Source: Rhynchopus sp. YZ270_cl-10 (Eukaryota > Euglenozoa > Diplonemea > Diplonemida > Diplonemidae). From it: a stretch of 64,000 bases of DNA. The notes under the pieces are model-generated. The model did no database searches. It saw nothing but the letters and a program-made list of their open reading frames with translations, and was not told where the DNA came from. The position numbers were made by a program, and so were the translations under genes. Below are positions 32,172 through 43,150 of the stretch, piece after piece (the stretch's first letter is position 1; the number at the start of each line of letters is the position of its first letter). The stretch spans positions 992,001 through 1,056,000 of the forward strand of contig OZ037894.1 of the NCBI GenBank assembly GCA_964035575.1, given 5' to 3'.

Positions 32172-33005
32172 ATGAACGTTCTCCGCGTTGCTACTGTGGC
32201 GCTGCTTGTGGGTAGCGCTGCAGCAAACCCTTGCTCTGCCTCGTGTGAGCGGTGCTGTGCGATTGGTGACCTCGACGCAAACGGTGTCTGCGTGGTCGGA
32301 GGTGCACCCTTCTGCTATATGGCGGGCTGCGCTGCAGGCGGCGCCGCTCTTCCATGTGGCATCCTTGGCGCTGATCTGAACCCCGGCACTGTCACCTCCA
32401 ACAACCTCGGCCTCACGAAGAGATGGCTCACCCAGGGCACCCCGATCTGGCCCGACATCCCGACCTCCTTCTTCGACGGCGTCAAGGCCTTCACCGAGGG
32501 CTACCCCATCTACGTGCCGCAGAGCACTGCCCCTGCCGGGTCTGTGGTAACCTTTGATTGCCCGGCAGGGTTCGGGTTTGGGTCGTGCCATGCGTTTGTG
32601 AATGTGTACAGCTGCTACCCGTGTGTGTCGCCGAACGGAGGACTTCCGGGACATCTGCTGGGCAATGATTGGAAGGCGTCGAAGTGCGGAGGTGGCTTCA
32701 GGCAGTTCTCCGCCGGTGCAGGGTACAAGCTGAGCTCTTTCGAGCATAAGGTGATCGTCGGCGCCCCCCTCACCATCACGCTCCCTGCAGACGCAAAGTA
32801 CGTCTCCTTCCAGATCATCCCCGAGGTAGGTCTGCCCTGCGCCGACCGCACCGTCAGAGCCTCCTGCCTTGACGACTCCGAAGGATCGGACAACTGCCAA
32901 TGGGACTTCAACGCCGAGACCTGCTCGGACAACCTCTGCAAAAGCAACAACATCGGACCGAGCCCGCCATGCAGTGTCTGCATTGGCGACGAGGTTGCCC
33001 CTTGA
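32172..33005 (+). CDS. Secreted cysteine-rich protein, function unknown
   Basis: 277 residues. MNVLRVATVALLVGSAAA is a clear signal peptide. The mature part has more than 20 Cys residues, grouped at the N-terminus (CSASCERCCAIG) and C-terminus (CSDNLCKSNN, CSVCIGDEV), which suggests a disulfide-rich extracellular protein. The middle part is compact with aromatic residues and no repeats. There is no membrane segment or recognised catalytic motif. Strong GC-rich codon use and a good upstream acceptor (AG 32133-32134) support a real, probably well expressed gene. I do not recognise the family. Confidence 0.8.
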   Translation: MNVLRVATVALLVGSAAANPCSASCERCCAIGDLDANGVCVVGGAPFCYMAGCAAGGAALPCGILGADLNPGTVTSNNLGLTKRWLTQGTPIWPDIPTSFFDGVKAFTEGYPIYVPQSTAPAGSVVTFDCPAGFGFGSCHAFVNVYSCYPCVSPNGGLPGHLLGNDWKASKCGGGFRQFSAGAGYKLSSFEHKVIVGAPLTITLPADAKYVSFQIIPEVGLPCADRTVRASCLDDSEGSDNCQWDFNAETCSDNLCKSNNIGPSPPCSVCIGDEVAP

Positions 33006-33209
33006 TTTTAAAAAAAATATATCAAAATATAACGCTCCTAGAAATTTTCCTCCTAAAAAAGGGTGCAAAGAGGGGTTCTCCTTTGCCCCCGAGCATCGTT
33101 TTTTTTTAAAAAGAAGAAAAAAAAAAAACTAAAAGAAAACATACCGAAAAGTTATCGCCTTCAACAAGGGTGATGATTGTCGATGCTGCAAACAAACAAA
33201 AAATAAACA

Positions 33210-33250
33210 CAGTGAAGACTGTCTTTATGGCAGCTACACTAACAGCAAAA
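33210..33250 (+). repeat. Hairpin family C copy
   Basis: CAGTGAAGACTGTCTTTATG then GCAGCTACACTAAC. Nearly identical to 31207-31245. Confidence 0.72.
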
Positions 33251-33702
33251 CCAAAGTATGTGGGGGAAAAAACACACAGCAAAAGCAAAATGAATCATCA
33301 CATCCCCATAGAAAAAGGGAACCGATACAATAAGGTAAATCCTACCAAGAGGCTTCTTATCTGCAGCGTTTTTTTGCGAACGGTTATTTTTTTTTTTTTG
33401 TGACCGTGAACCTCACGATTTTTTTAGAAAATAATCCCCATTTTTTTGACCCTCTTTTTGTAAAAAGAATCAGCAAAAGTGATATGTGTCCGAGAAGAAC
33501 AAATATCTTTTGTATTTTTCTTTTTCTCTCTTTTTTAAAGATGATTGTACTGTCCGAGGAGGGCAATAATAGTTACATCATCTCTCAATCTTTCTTTTGA
33601 GTTTACTCATTAATTTCTTGATGACAAGAATCAAGGGTCAGAGGGAGCTGCTGGGTCAAACAGATACAAAGAAAAAAATTCAACATAAAAAAAGTGGAGC
33701 GT

Positions 33703-33738
33703 AGTGGAGTTCATCCTCGGGTGTCTACACTAATACAA
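33703..33738 (+). repeat. Hairpin family B copy
   Basis: AGTGGAGTTCATCCTCGG then GTGTCTACACTAATACAA. AGTG-AG pairs with CT-CACT. The match to 36368 is almost exact. Confidence 0.75.
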
Positions 33739-34261
33739 AATTTTCAAAAAAAATGTGCTTTTTTTTTGTTTTGTGGGTTTGTCCAGCAATGTCTCCCTCT
33801 TTTTTTCTCTCTCCCCCTCCAAAAAAAAAAATTGTTTTCTAACTCTCAACCATTTTTTTTTTAAATCCCTCCGTTGTTTATCACCCTATCACTCGCTCTC
33901 TCTTTCTTTGTTCTTTTTTTTTTCTTTTTTTTCTTTTTCTCTCCCATTTTTAGGAGAGGGGCTCCGTTGTACGTTTCGCCCCCCCTCCCCTTTTCCCAGT
34001 GTTTCTCCCCCACTCCTTGTTTTCTATTTTTTTTGCGAATGCTTTTTTCCTCTTTAATCGGGGTTTGAGGAAGCCGTCGCGAATTTTTTTTCTCTTTTTC
34101 ACAAATTTGACCCTCAAGCATGCTTTGTTTGTCAGGATAAAAAAAAACCATCTGATTTTGAAATTTTGGTGAAGTTTGGGGGGTTTGGGGGTTAAATACT
34201 ACCAAATTCGACTAAACTCCACCAAATTTCAGATTAAATGAGATGGAAAAGAGTCAGAGAC

Positions 34262-34371
34262 ACGGATGCTGCCAGATCTGGCCAGATTTGGGGGCCAATT
34301 TCCCAGATCTGGCTCGTTTTCCAGATGTGGAGATCTTGTTTCCAGATCTGGCCAGATCTGGCAGCATCCGT
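34262..34371. repeat. 26-bp perfect inverted repeat built from CCAGATCTGG units
   Basis: Bases 34262-34287 and 34346-34371 are exact reverse complements (ends ACGGATGCTG and CAGCATCCGT). The arms and the 58-base centre contain several complete or partial copies of the self-complementary word CCAGATCTGG. It could be a foldback element. No target duplication was seen. Confidence 0.75.
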
Positions 34372-34422
34372 GCAGAGAGTTACCCCCAAGTTTTTTTTTT
34401 TTCCAACTTTTCTCTTTTTTTG

Positions 34423-34470
34423 AAGGTGTCCAAGCATGTAACGCTTTGTTCATCTTACAAATTTTCTTCT
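34423..34470 (+). repeat. Hairpin family A copy
   Basis: AAGGTGTCCAAGC, ATGTAAC loop, GCTTTG, then TTCATCTTACAAATTTTCTT. AAGC pairs with GCTT. Confidence 0.7.
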
Positions 34471-34636
34471 TTTTTTTGATAAAAAAGCAACAAAAAATAA
34501 TAAAAAGAAGAAAATAACACACTGCACGTTCGTAGCTGTATGTGCATGCAAACAACGTGGGTAAGTAAAAAGGGGAGAGTAATGCGTACCCGTATTGTAA
34601 GGAAATGGATGTTTTTATTTTTCTTAACTTTTTTTT

Positions 34637-34670
34637 AGATGTGTGTACACGAGAAGTCACATTCATCGTT
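34637..34670 (+). repeat. Hairpin family A copy with altered stem
   Basis: AGATGTGTGTACACGAGAAG then TCACATTCATCG. TGTG pairs with CACA around the conserved ACGAGA loop. Confidence 0.6.
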
Positions 34671-35177
34671 TTAAAAGTTTTTTTTTTTTTAAATCCATTC
34701 AAACTTAGAACGCATATGTGCCGTAGGTTTCTCTGCAGAAATTCCTCTCTCTCTCTCTCTCCCCATCCCCATCCCCCTCCCCAGTATGGATCGGGAAAAA
34801 AAAAAGTTATACAATACAAACACCAAGACAATGGTGTACAAAATATTTTACCATGTTTTTTTTTTCTTTTTCTTTTCCACTGGCAAAGTGTCACCCTCAA
34901 GAGGGTGGCAATTTCCGGCGCACATCGCCTAGTGTTAATTTTTTGGAGAAAAAAATTGCACCTGGGGGTTGTGTTTTTTCCCCCCCCATTTTTTGAGATG
35001 GCTAGCGTCACACAGCTTAGTTGATCTTTACCAACCCTTTTTTTTCTTCTATTTTTTTTAAAGTTTTTTTTTCAGAGCCCTCCTCACTGTGTGGGCTGCA
35101 TTTTATTTTATTTTTTCAAACTTAAACAATCAGGTTAGCGTAGCTATCCTCACAGAATTTTTTTTTTTAAAGTATTT

Positions 35178-35214
35178 GTGGAGATCAATCCATCTTGGGT
35201 GTCTTCACTAATAC
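35178..35214 (+). repeat. Hairpin family B copy
   Basis: GTGGAGATCAATCCATCTTG then GGTGTCTTCACTAATAC. Divergent, same orientation as the genes. Confidence 0.6.
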
Positions 35215-35460
35215 TTTACGAAAAAATCCACTACGGCGCTCACTTCATCTGTGATGTGCTAGATAAAAGCAAAAAAAAAAAAATGCGACTATTCCAAAAA
35301 AGAAAAAAAAATGTTTTTCTCTGCGCATTACCGATCGTTATTTCATATTTGAATAGAGAGCACTCAAGCACTACCCCCCTCTTTCACGCCATTCTTTTCT
35401 GTGAATTGAAAGGCTATCAATTATGAAAAAAAACATTTTTTAGCAATTTTTTTTGTGATC

Positions 35461-35495
35461 AAGGTGACCAAGCATAGGCTTTGGATCATCTTTAT
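35461..35495 (+). repeat. Hairpin family A copy
   Basis: AAGGTGACCAAGCATAGGC then TTTGGATCATCTT. CCAA pairs with TTGG, a compensated change from CTAA/TTAG in other copies. Confidence 0.68.
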
Positions 35496-35769
35496 CAAAA
35501 AACCCCCCCTTTTTTTTTTGATGTTTTGTGCAACCTTTCCCTCCTTTGGGTAACGTTCCCTCAATTCATCACTATTTTTAACAATTTTTCGCATTTTCTG
35601 CAAAAAAAAAAAGTCCCCCGTGGGTAAGTTAAGTTACTTCCCCCCTTGCACACTATTAGGGAGGTTAAGTAAAGAGAGTTTACCACAACGCTTTACCACC
35701 CACACACACACACTATTTTTTTTTATAGAAAATATCTACACAAACGTGAGATATATTTCATTCACTTTT

Positions 35770-35804
35770 GAGGTGAGCCGAGTATGAGAGGCTTAGGTTC
35801 ATAT
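35770..35804 (+). repeat. Hairpin family A copy
   Basis: GAGGTGAGCCGAGTATGAGA then GGCTTAGGTTCAT. Loop and 3' arm are conserved. Confidence 0.62.
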
Positions 35805-36367
35805 TTTTTTTTTCCAGTGATCGGGGTCGGAGAAGGTAACAGCAGAATACAGAGTGGGGAAGATCAACAAGAAATTAACAGGGTTTGACCCCCCCACAAC
35901 TCCATTTGGAGGTGAAGTAGTAACCAAATAATTTGACTTGTGGGTTGACTTTTTGTATTTGTTGTGCTAAGGCAAAGTCGTTTACATTCTCATTGTGGGT
36001 TGTGTAGTTTTCGTACCTTCTGCTAACCAACGCCTGACAGAACAGAGGAAAACAAAGTTCCCAGAAAAAAGAAAAAAAAAAGAATGCACTGTTTTGTGTG
36101 TAAGAGTGGCAAAACAGAGAGACACTTTTGTTTTTTTTTTCCCGTGATCTGCTCAGTTTATCTCTCATTTTTTTCTCTATTTTTTTAGATGAGCCCAAAG
36201 CCAAGACCTAGGCAGTCCATCTAATCAAACTACCTTTTTTCTCTTTTTTTTTTTTTCTTCGTTTTCAGCGCGATTCATTTTGCTGTTCAGTGCCATTTTT
36301 TTTTTTTTTAACAGAAAATGCGATTCCCCTCATTTGTTATTTTCATTTTTCAAAAAAAAAAAAAAAT

Positions 36368-36410
36368 AGTGGAGTTCATCCTCGGGTGTCTACACTAATA
36401 CAATTTTCAA
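36368..36410 (+). repeat. Hairpin family B copy
   Basis: AGTGGAGTTCATCCTCGGGT then GTCTACACTAATACAATTTT. This is the best match to the consensus, 330 bases upstream of the IQ protein gene. Confidence 0.78.
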
Positions 36411-36738
36411 GAAAAACACAAAAAAAAAAGCAAAAAAAAACTAAAACACGAAGCTAAGCAAAAAAACACCCCCTTTTTTTCTCTCCTTCAACTCTTTCCT
36501 TCCTTCTCTCACACAAAACCATCCCACCCCCACACGCACTTTCAAAACAAACGAAAAAACATTTTCAAACCACCCCACCCCCACAGAACAACTTGAAACC
36601 CCCCCCCTTTCTTCCCCTCCTTTGCATTCAAAACTCTTTTATCAAAGCTTTTTTGAGTGACATTTTTTTTTGGCCCTTCTTCTCCTCTCTTCTCATTCTG
36701 GTGTTTTTTTTTTTTTTCAAAAAACGACAGAAATACAA

Positions 36739-39315
36739 ATGCCAAACCGTCGTCTCGCAGATGAAGTTCTTCTTCTCCGGAATGCACATGGCCCCGGCCC
36801 ACCTCTCCCCGCTGAGACAGAAGGTGTAGCCAAGGCAGATGCCTGGGCACTTAAATGCCTTCTGCTTGAGGTTGGTGCCTGGGGTGACCACGATGCACCC
36901 CCTGCCGAGACCAAACATAAAAAGCTCTCTACCGCACGCCTGAACAGACGACTATACTACAGCAGAGCTGAACTGCCAAGCGGCCCTGCCGAGTCGTTCT
37001 CTCCTCTTCTCACGGTGCCGGCAGCGACAGGCGCTGCGAAGGTGACTCATCGTATGCGCCTTGCTGCAACCGCCCCACCACCACACACATCCGAGACACG
37101 CTCCGAAAAGGCTAGCTCCGCCGCAGGGAGAAGCGGGGGAGGAGGGTGCACCATGATACGAGAGGTGCAGGCATTGCTTCTGAGGCCAGGGATTGCGGGG
37201 GAGGTAGCACCGCCGCCTCCGGTGGTGTCGCTTCCGATGTTGCAGAATAAACGGAAATCGCCGAAAAAGATTAGACGTGTGAAGGTGCGAAAGGCTGTAC
37301 CGCAGGCGACCGTCACCTTCCGTGCGGCAAAGGATTTGGACGCTGCGGTGCTGATGGAGAAGAGAGCGGTGAGGCTGCAGTGTCTTGCGAGGAAGAGGGC
37401 AGCGTTGGTGGCGTCGAGGCTGAGGTGGAAGGAGACGGTCCCGGAGGGGCCGGTGTTGCTGTTGTCGTTGTCGGTCCGATCTGCGCCAGGGTTGATCGCA
37501 GTGGTGCGGTCCTACAGTGTCCGTGCAGTAGAGCTGTATGCGAAGATGCGACTCCAAGCGGAGGCTGTGCTGCTCCGTGTTGCCGCAGGGTTTCACCTCA
37601 GGGCATCTCTCGCACCACGCTTCTGGGAACAACGTCACATTGTCGACTGTGGAGCAAAGGTGCTTCAACGAATTTGGAGGGGCAGTTCTGAGAGGATTGC
37701 ATTAGGTGTGCACCGTGCAGACAAAGCGGTAGTAGTGTTGCAACGTGCAGGGCGAGGTGCGCAGGCCCGTCAATCAACCCGAAGGCGCACGCAGCTGCAA
37801 CAGATCTGCGAGGCTGCTCCATTTGGAGCGATCACCATTCTGTCAAAAACGGGGCCGCACCATAGCCTGGGCTTCCTCCACCCCGATTTTTCCTTCGCAC
37901 TAACGCGACTACAACGGATCGGGGGTGGCAAATCCGCGAGGACACTCCTCTCTGCTCTTCACCTGAACAGCAAGGCGGTGCACATACAACGGGTCTGGCG
38001 GGGCTGCCTCGGGAGAGTGCGTACGGGAATCCCTGAGAGGCGTTTGTTCCATAAACGTGGCGTGCCGTCACCGCAGGGGTGGCTGCTGATGATGCTTGCT
38101 TCGCATACAAAGGAAGGGCGTGGCTACATTGTGTCCAGCATGATGGGTGCTGCGGCAGGGGCGAAGTACTGTGCGACGGCGTTGCTCAAAAGGGTGTGCT
38201 ATGGGTTCACAGCGCGGAGGGGGTTGGCAGTACGACTGCACGCGGTCTGCACATTGCAGCGTATCTTCAGAGCGCTTCCGGCAAGGGAGGAGCAGAGGGT
38301 GAAACGGTATTCATGTGGCATCCTGCAGCGGTGGACACGGTGCAGTGGTGCGAAGCTGCGCGCCAAACAGAAATGCGTCGAACGAAATGGGGGCACACTC
38401 TCCGCAGAGGAGCACGCCGTTCTCCAGGAGGCGGAGTACTCTGCTACGGCAATACAAATGGTGATGCGGATAAACCTTAGCGCAAAGATATGCGCTGCAC
38501 GCAGGGAGGCACGCACCAAGGCAGAATACATCCTCCACTGCACCGCCATTTCACAAGAACTGTTGTACACACGTACCACCACCTCCACCGAGACCTCCCT
38601 ACAAGAAACCACAGAACGTACCGACCTCGCAAATCAGTACTACCTCGAAACGCGCTACCGTGCACACCGCGACACCTCTGCGCATACTATACAGCAACGT
38701 TACAAAGGATACAAAGAGGACCGCCGTATCAGAGAGGAGCGGCACGCTGCTTATAAGGCACGTCTGCGGAAGGGGGTGAGCTACATGGTGCACCTAGAAG
38801 GAAGTGTATACCCAAAGCTCGAATTGCTTGCGGTGGAGGCAGGGCTGTCTGGGTTGGCGATGTTGGGGGGTGGGGGGGCGTTGAGGTGTCTTGCAGAAGC
38901 GCAACGGGAGGAGGTGGCGGAGCGATCGATGGCCTGCGAGGCGGCGGTGTTGCAGGCATACGCGCGTGCTTACGTTGCGCGACGTGGTGTCAGCAAACGT
39001 CTCCACCTCCGTACAGCGAACCACCTCTACGACACCGTGGAAGAGGAGGAACGGCGCAGGCAGCGTCTAGAGGCAGAGGATGCGCAGGCAAGGGGGATGT
39101 GTGCGCATCTGATGCGCGGTGTGGGTGGGAAGGATGTGGATCGGGCGGCGGTGGTCGTGCAGGCAGCAGCAAGGGGGTGTATCGTATGTGCCTTTTCTTT
39201 GAATTTTCCAGGGGTGGGTGGGGGGAGGGTTCACCCGGGTGTGCCGGTCTTAGGATGTTCTTCTCATCCGATTTGATTTCGTCGTTCCAGATGTTAGGAC
39301 GCGGACTTCGTTAAG
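36739..39315 (+). CDS. IQ-motif-rich protein, two exons
   Basis: ATG 36739 follows a T tract and AG (36729-36730). Exon 1 is 36739-39183. A GTATGT donor at 39184 and the acceptor TTCCAG ending at 39291 lead to exon 2, 39292-39315, giving 822 residues. Alternative acceptors at 39211 or 39254 would change only the last few residues. There are at least seven IQ-like motifs, e.g. VLQRIWRGSSERI, VVLQRAGRGAQARQ, VHIQRVWRGCLGR, LQRIFRALPAREE, IQQRYKGYKEDRR and VVVQAAARGCI. IQ motifs bind calmodulin or related EF-hand proteins. The absence of a motor domain suggests a cytoskeletal or flagellar scaffold, of which euglenozoans have many. The N-terminal 200 residues are low complexity. Confidence 0.78.
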
Positions 39316-40112
39316 GTTCTGAGGTTCTATCCAGGGTGTCAGCTGCACATCTTCCGTTGCTTCCCCGTGTGCCCGAGAGAATTGTTTTAGCGTCGACGCG
39401 CGGTGGCGTGCGGGTTTTGGTGTCCAGAGCTGTGTGTCTGGCGATGTCCTCGATCACGACTTCTATCATGGTCGTCGTGCCGAGTTGTGTGTTGTCTCCG
39501 TTCGGGAAGACCGGATATTCTAGAGACCAGAAAGGCCTCAAGAATATCTTCCGGTAGTCAAGGTATAACCGAATGAACGGCCCAAGACCCCCGTGGAGAA
39601 GTTAAATGTTGTAATGCTATCAAGTACAAACTGCGACCACTGTCTTACCCTCCTCAATGCATGGTGGAATATGTCTTTGACAACCAATATCCTGTACCCA
39701 GGTACCCATATTCCCAGACCCACGCAGTACTACGTCGCAGTACTACGCAAAATTTACCACCAGACCCTGTCTTCGTGCACCTGAAGTGCAACGCCGCAGA
39801 CAGGCCAAACATGCGTTGGACTCAGAGGAATGCCCGCTGTGCAGGTATCAAACATGAGAACCAACTCCCAGCAACAAGGGGCGCCTTTTGGCGGGCGTTG
39901 TTGAGGGTGTTCGGGGTGCAAAGTTTTCCACAATTTTGATGCGCGGGTACAGAAGTGTTGTCTTGTTCTTTCATCTCTAGGAATGTAAATGTCAATCGCG
40001 TTTAACTACCACGAGGGCTTGTTCAGTGAACCCACAAGGGGTCGAAGGGGGTTGGTTATCCCGTATCTATCAAAGGTTGTGTCGACCAGGCGAAACCACT
40101 ATGTTACGCTGT
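39316..40112. other. Spacer downstream of the IQ gene
   Basis: About 800 bp of mixed composition without long homopolymers, unlike other spacers here. Short frames exist on both strands (e.g. minus 39311-39541), but none shows a recognisable motif. It might be decayed coding or transposon sequence. Confidence 0.35.
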
Positions 40113-40648
40113 AAACCCCCCTCCCAACTATTGTTTACATACAGGTATTGTTTACATATAATTATTCACAGCTATTATTTACATCCAATTACTATTTACA
40201 TTCGAATTATTTATTTACACCCCCTTTTTTTTGCCGGTTTTTGGTGACGGGGTGCGGATTCGTGACCAAAAACACAATTTTTTGGAATTTCCGGAATCTG
40301 TCCAGAAAATGGTGGGGTCGATGTTGAAAATTGGACAATTTTTTGACCACTTAAATTTTGGAAAATATGAGCCCGGTCACTAGGTGGGGCCCATTTTCGG
40401 CCAAAAATTTTCACAAAATCCGAGTTTGTAAAATTGACCCTACACCCACATCAATTTCAATACTATACCTCACTTCACCTTCGGTTACCCTACAGGGGAG
40501 GTGTGGAAAATGTAAACAATACATGAGTGATAATTATTTACATGTACTATTTTAATAATTTACATTTAAATTATTTACATGTATTATTTACATGCACGAA
40601 TACTATTTACATAAAAATATGTAAACAATAGCTGTGAGGGGGGTTTAC
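40113..40648. mobile_element. MITE-like element with 28-bp inverted ends
   Basis: The ends 40113-40140 and 40621-40648 are inverted repeats matching 26 of 28 bases (left begins GTAAACCCCCCTC and ends TATTGTTTAC). Subterminal DNA on both sides repeats a TATTTACAT word many times, as transposase-binding repeats often do. There is no coding frame. The centre contains a family G copy (40466-40500) and a GTTTTTGGT/ACCAAAAAC hairpin. No target duplication is obvious. Confidence 0.7.
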
Positions 40649-41507
40649 GTTGTTAAATCCGAAGAAATAACACTTTAGCAGCCGCAGGAAGTTTGCTAAA
40701 AAGAGTGCCTCACGCTACACAAACCACCACCCGCGATTGACTTAGATGTTATAACAAAGAGAATTCAGAACAAAACAACACCCTGCCCCATACACACTAA
40801 ATTGTCATGCTTCAAGAGCACGCCTGGGCCAAAATTACTGTGACAAAAGGGCAACAAGACCACCCACAAGGAGTGTGAATTGTGCACTGGTTTTCTGGGG
40901 GAACGCAATATTTTCTTGTGCCTCGTCCTCCGCGAGCAGAGGACAGACTTTCCGGAAGGTTTCCAAAGTCGAATTTCTTGCACTAGCTATGCTCCCTGGG
41001 TTCATTGCAATAGCAGCGACTGACAAAGTGTTCCCACCCCCCTTCCACTCCCAGATCTTCAGAATTGATGCAGCTGAACGCGCGTGAGTTGTCGAGACAC
41101 GGCGAAACTTCTCATCGCAATCGCTGATGCAGTTCAGATTTCACGATCCTGAGATGAGGGGAAATGGGGGGTGAGATTAAGATATAGTCGCTTGGAAAAA
41201 AGAAGTTAATTTGGTGTGTATTCTTGAGCCATCCAAAACTGCGAAATCAGCCACACCAATGGATGACTTAAGAAAAATTGTTACCCTGAATTTGAGGATG
41301 TAAAAAGACAGGGACACAACGGTACTGTAAAATCGTTTAATTTGTCACCTACAATAATGTGACAGAATGGCAAAAATGATGACAAAAGGACAAATTATAT
41401 AAGTGACACATTATTATGATGATTTAATTATGTTTTGGGACCACAGACGGGGAGCTGGTTCTGATACTGCAGCGGAGAAGGTGCTCAGGGTGTTGGTTTT
41501 GAGAAAA

Positions 41508-41562
41508 GACGCTGCAGACCAAGGGGGTTCTGCGGAGCAGAACCCCCTTGGTCTGCAGCGTC
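41508..41562. repeat. Perfect 26-bp stem with a 3-base loop
   Basis: 41508-41533 (GACGCTGCAGACC...) is exactly complementary to 41537-41562, with loop GGA. It lies in the core of the foldback transposon. A GCGGCCGCGGCCGC palindrome follows near 41620. Confidence 0.85.
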
Positions 41563-41791
41563 ACAGGAAGCAACGCTTTCCCGCTGGCACTGGCTGATAT
41601 CGGGAAGGATTCGTATGTGAGCGGCCGCGGCCGCTTCCGTCCCTACGGGGATCTGCTGTCTACTGAGGATCGGTTGCAGTGCTAATACATAAAGTATCAC
41701 TCAAGGCTGTACTTTAAAAAGTAGACACAAAATAACCATAAACATAAATTAAATCATCATTTAATGTGACACATATTATTTGGGTGTGACA

Positions 41792-43079
41792 GGAGGTACC
41801 CTAACTGTTCGGTCCAATTCGGTGTAATTCGGTCCATTTCGTTTTTTTTTTTTTTCGCAAAGGGAAATTTCCCCTTGTACCAGAAAAACCGAAAAAAACG
41901 AAATGAAAACCGAAAAAAACCGAAATGTTAGGGTACCTTTTTTGGTCGATTTCGTTTTTTTTCCAAAGGCCCTTTGGTCGCCGAAATTCCCCAGCCAAAT
42001 TTGGTCGCAAAATCGGCCGATTTTTCAAAAATCTCAAAAAAAAAAAAAAAATTTTTTTTTTTCACAAGTGTTTTTGAGGCCTGCTCACTACACCCTAGGT
42101 ACCCCCCCTTCTGAGACCAAAAAGTCAAAAAAAGCATGAATTGGGCTGTTTTGAGCATCTAGAGTTTATTCCCCAGCCATTTTCTGTACCACCAGTGCAC
42201 TTTGTATGGGCCAGCGCCTTGTCGAAAAATCGAAAAATCTCAAAAAAAAAAAATTTTTTTTTTCGGGAAAATTTCGACCACTGAGGTGGGTCTTTGGGCA
42301 CCAAAAAATGCAAAAAAAATGCAAAAATCGGGTGTTTTGACCATCTGTGGTTACACAAAACACACTTCTGTGTACAAGCCTACACCAATACAGTGGTAAT
42401 ACAAGGCGATTTTTGACCAAAAAAAAATTTTTTTTTTCGCCCAAAATCGGGCGTGGTACGTCATAAAATGGCCCAAAAAATCCAAGGAAAACCTTCGATT
42501 GGGCAAATTATGAAAAAATTTTTCAAGTCAAATTTTCAACCAAAATACGGTCATTTTGTTCACACAGTGATTCTACGTCATGCTAGCTTCCTGTGCAGAA
42601 CTCCAGCAATTCACCAATGCCGGCATCTATCTTTCCATTATCGCCATTGCACTTCGTTCACGCCATTGCACTTCGGTCATTTTGTGCATACCCTGTGACT
42701 GTGGTGGCTAGAGAACACGCACATGCAGACCCGTTCCTTGCAATTTCCAGTGTTGTGTTTATCAATGCATGCATCCAGAGGACCTCTGGTTTACGAAATC
42801 GTAGGCACTCCTGTGCAAAAATGAAGTCGGTTTTTGACCCAAAATCGGGGTGGGTGGGCCATAATTTGCTCCAAATTTGGCCGAAAATTGGGATTTTTCT
42901 GAAAATTTTCATTGTGCCCAGCAAAAATCCTTGATTTTTTGAAGAATTTTCCAAAAAATATGCTATACCCCCTATGACTGGACCCAACTCCCCTCACCCT
43001 TTTTTTCCCCTAAAAAAGCCCCCAAAATTCCTACCATTTTTACCATTTTTACCATTTTTGACCAATTTAGGGTACCTCC
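41792..43079. mobile_element. Inner non-autonomous element with GGAGGTACCCTAA ends
   Basis: 1288 bp bounded by 13-bp perfect inverted repeats GGAGGTACCCTAA. A possible 3-bp duplication ACA lies at 41789-41791 and 43080-43082. A further inverted copy GTTAGGGTACC occurs at 41928-41938. The interior is non-coding, with repeated TTCGGTCC words and A/T runs. It sits inside the right arm of the foldback element and is therefore younger. Confidence 0.72.
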
Positions 43080-43150
43080 ACAAAGTTTATTTATGACTGA
43101 TATTTCAAATCAGTTAATTAAATTGTGACAAATTAAACGATTTTACAGTA

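Larger units (their letters stand above)
33006..36738. other. Intergenic spacer dense in hairpin repeats
   Basis: No supported gene in 3.7 kb. It contains copies of families A, B and C and an AGATCT-rich inverted repeat, listed separately. Weaker A-like copies are at 33538-33598 and 36187-36222. A polypyrimidine tract and AG at 36729-36730 precede the next ATG. Confidence 0.55.
41323..43150. mobile_element. Foldback DNA transposon with perfect 26-bp ends, interrupted by another element
   Basis: Ends 41323-41348 and 43125-43150 are exact inverted repeats (outermost TACTGTAAAATCG). The outer TA on both sides suits a Tc1/mariner-type TA target. A second inverted pair lies inside (41403-41435 and 41741-41772, about 90% after gaps). 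Removing the inner insertion at 41792-43079 leaves a foldback element of about 540 bp with arms of roughly 115 bp and a 300-bp core. It is non-coding. Confidence 0.82.

Noticed and set aside
39311-39723. Two short minus-strand frames after the IQ gene
   Set aside because: No motif, no acceptor and no codon bias; treated as spacer.
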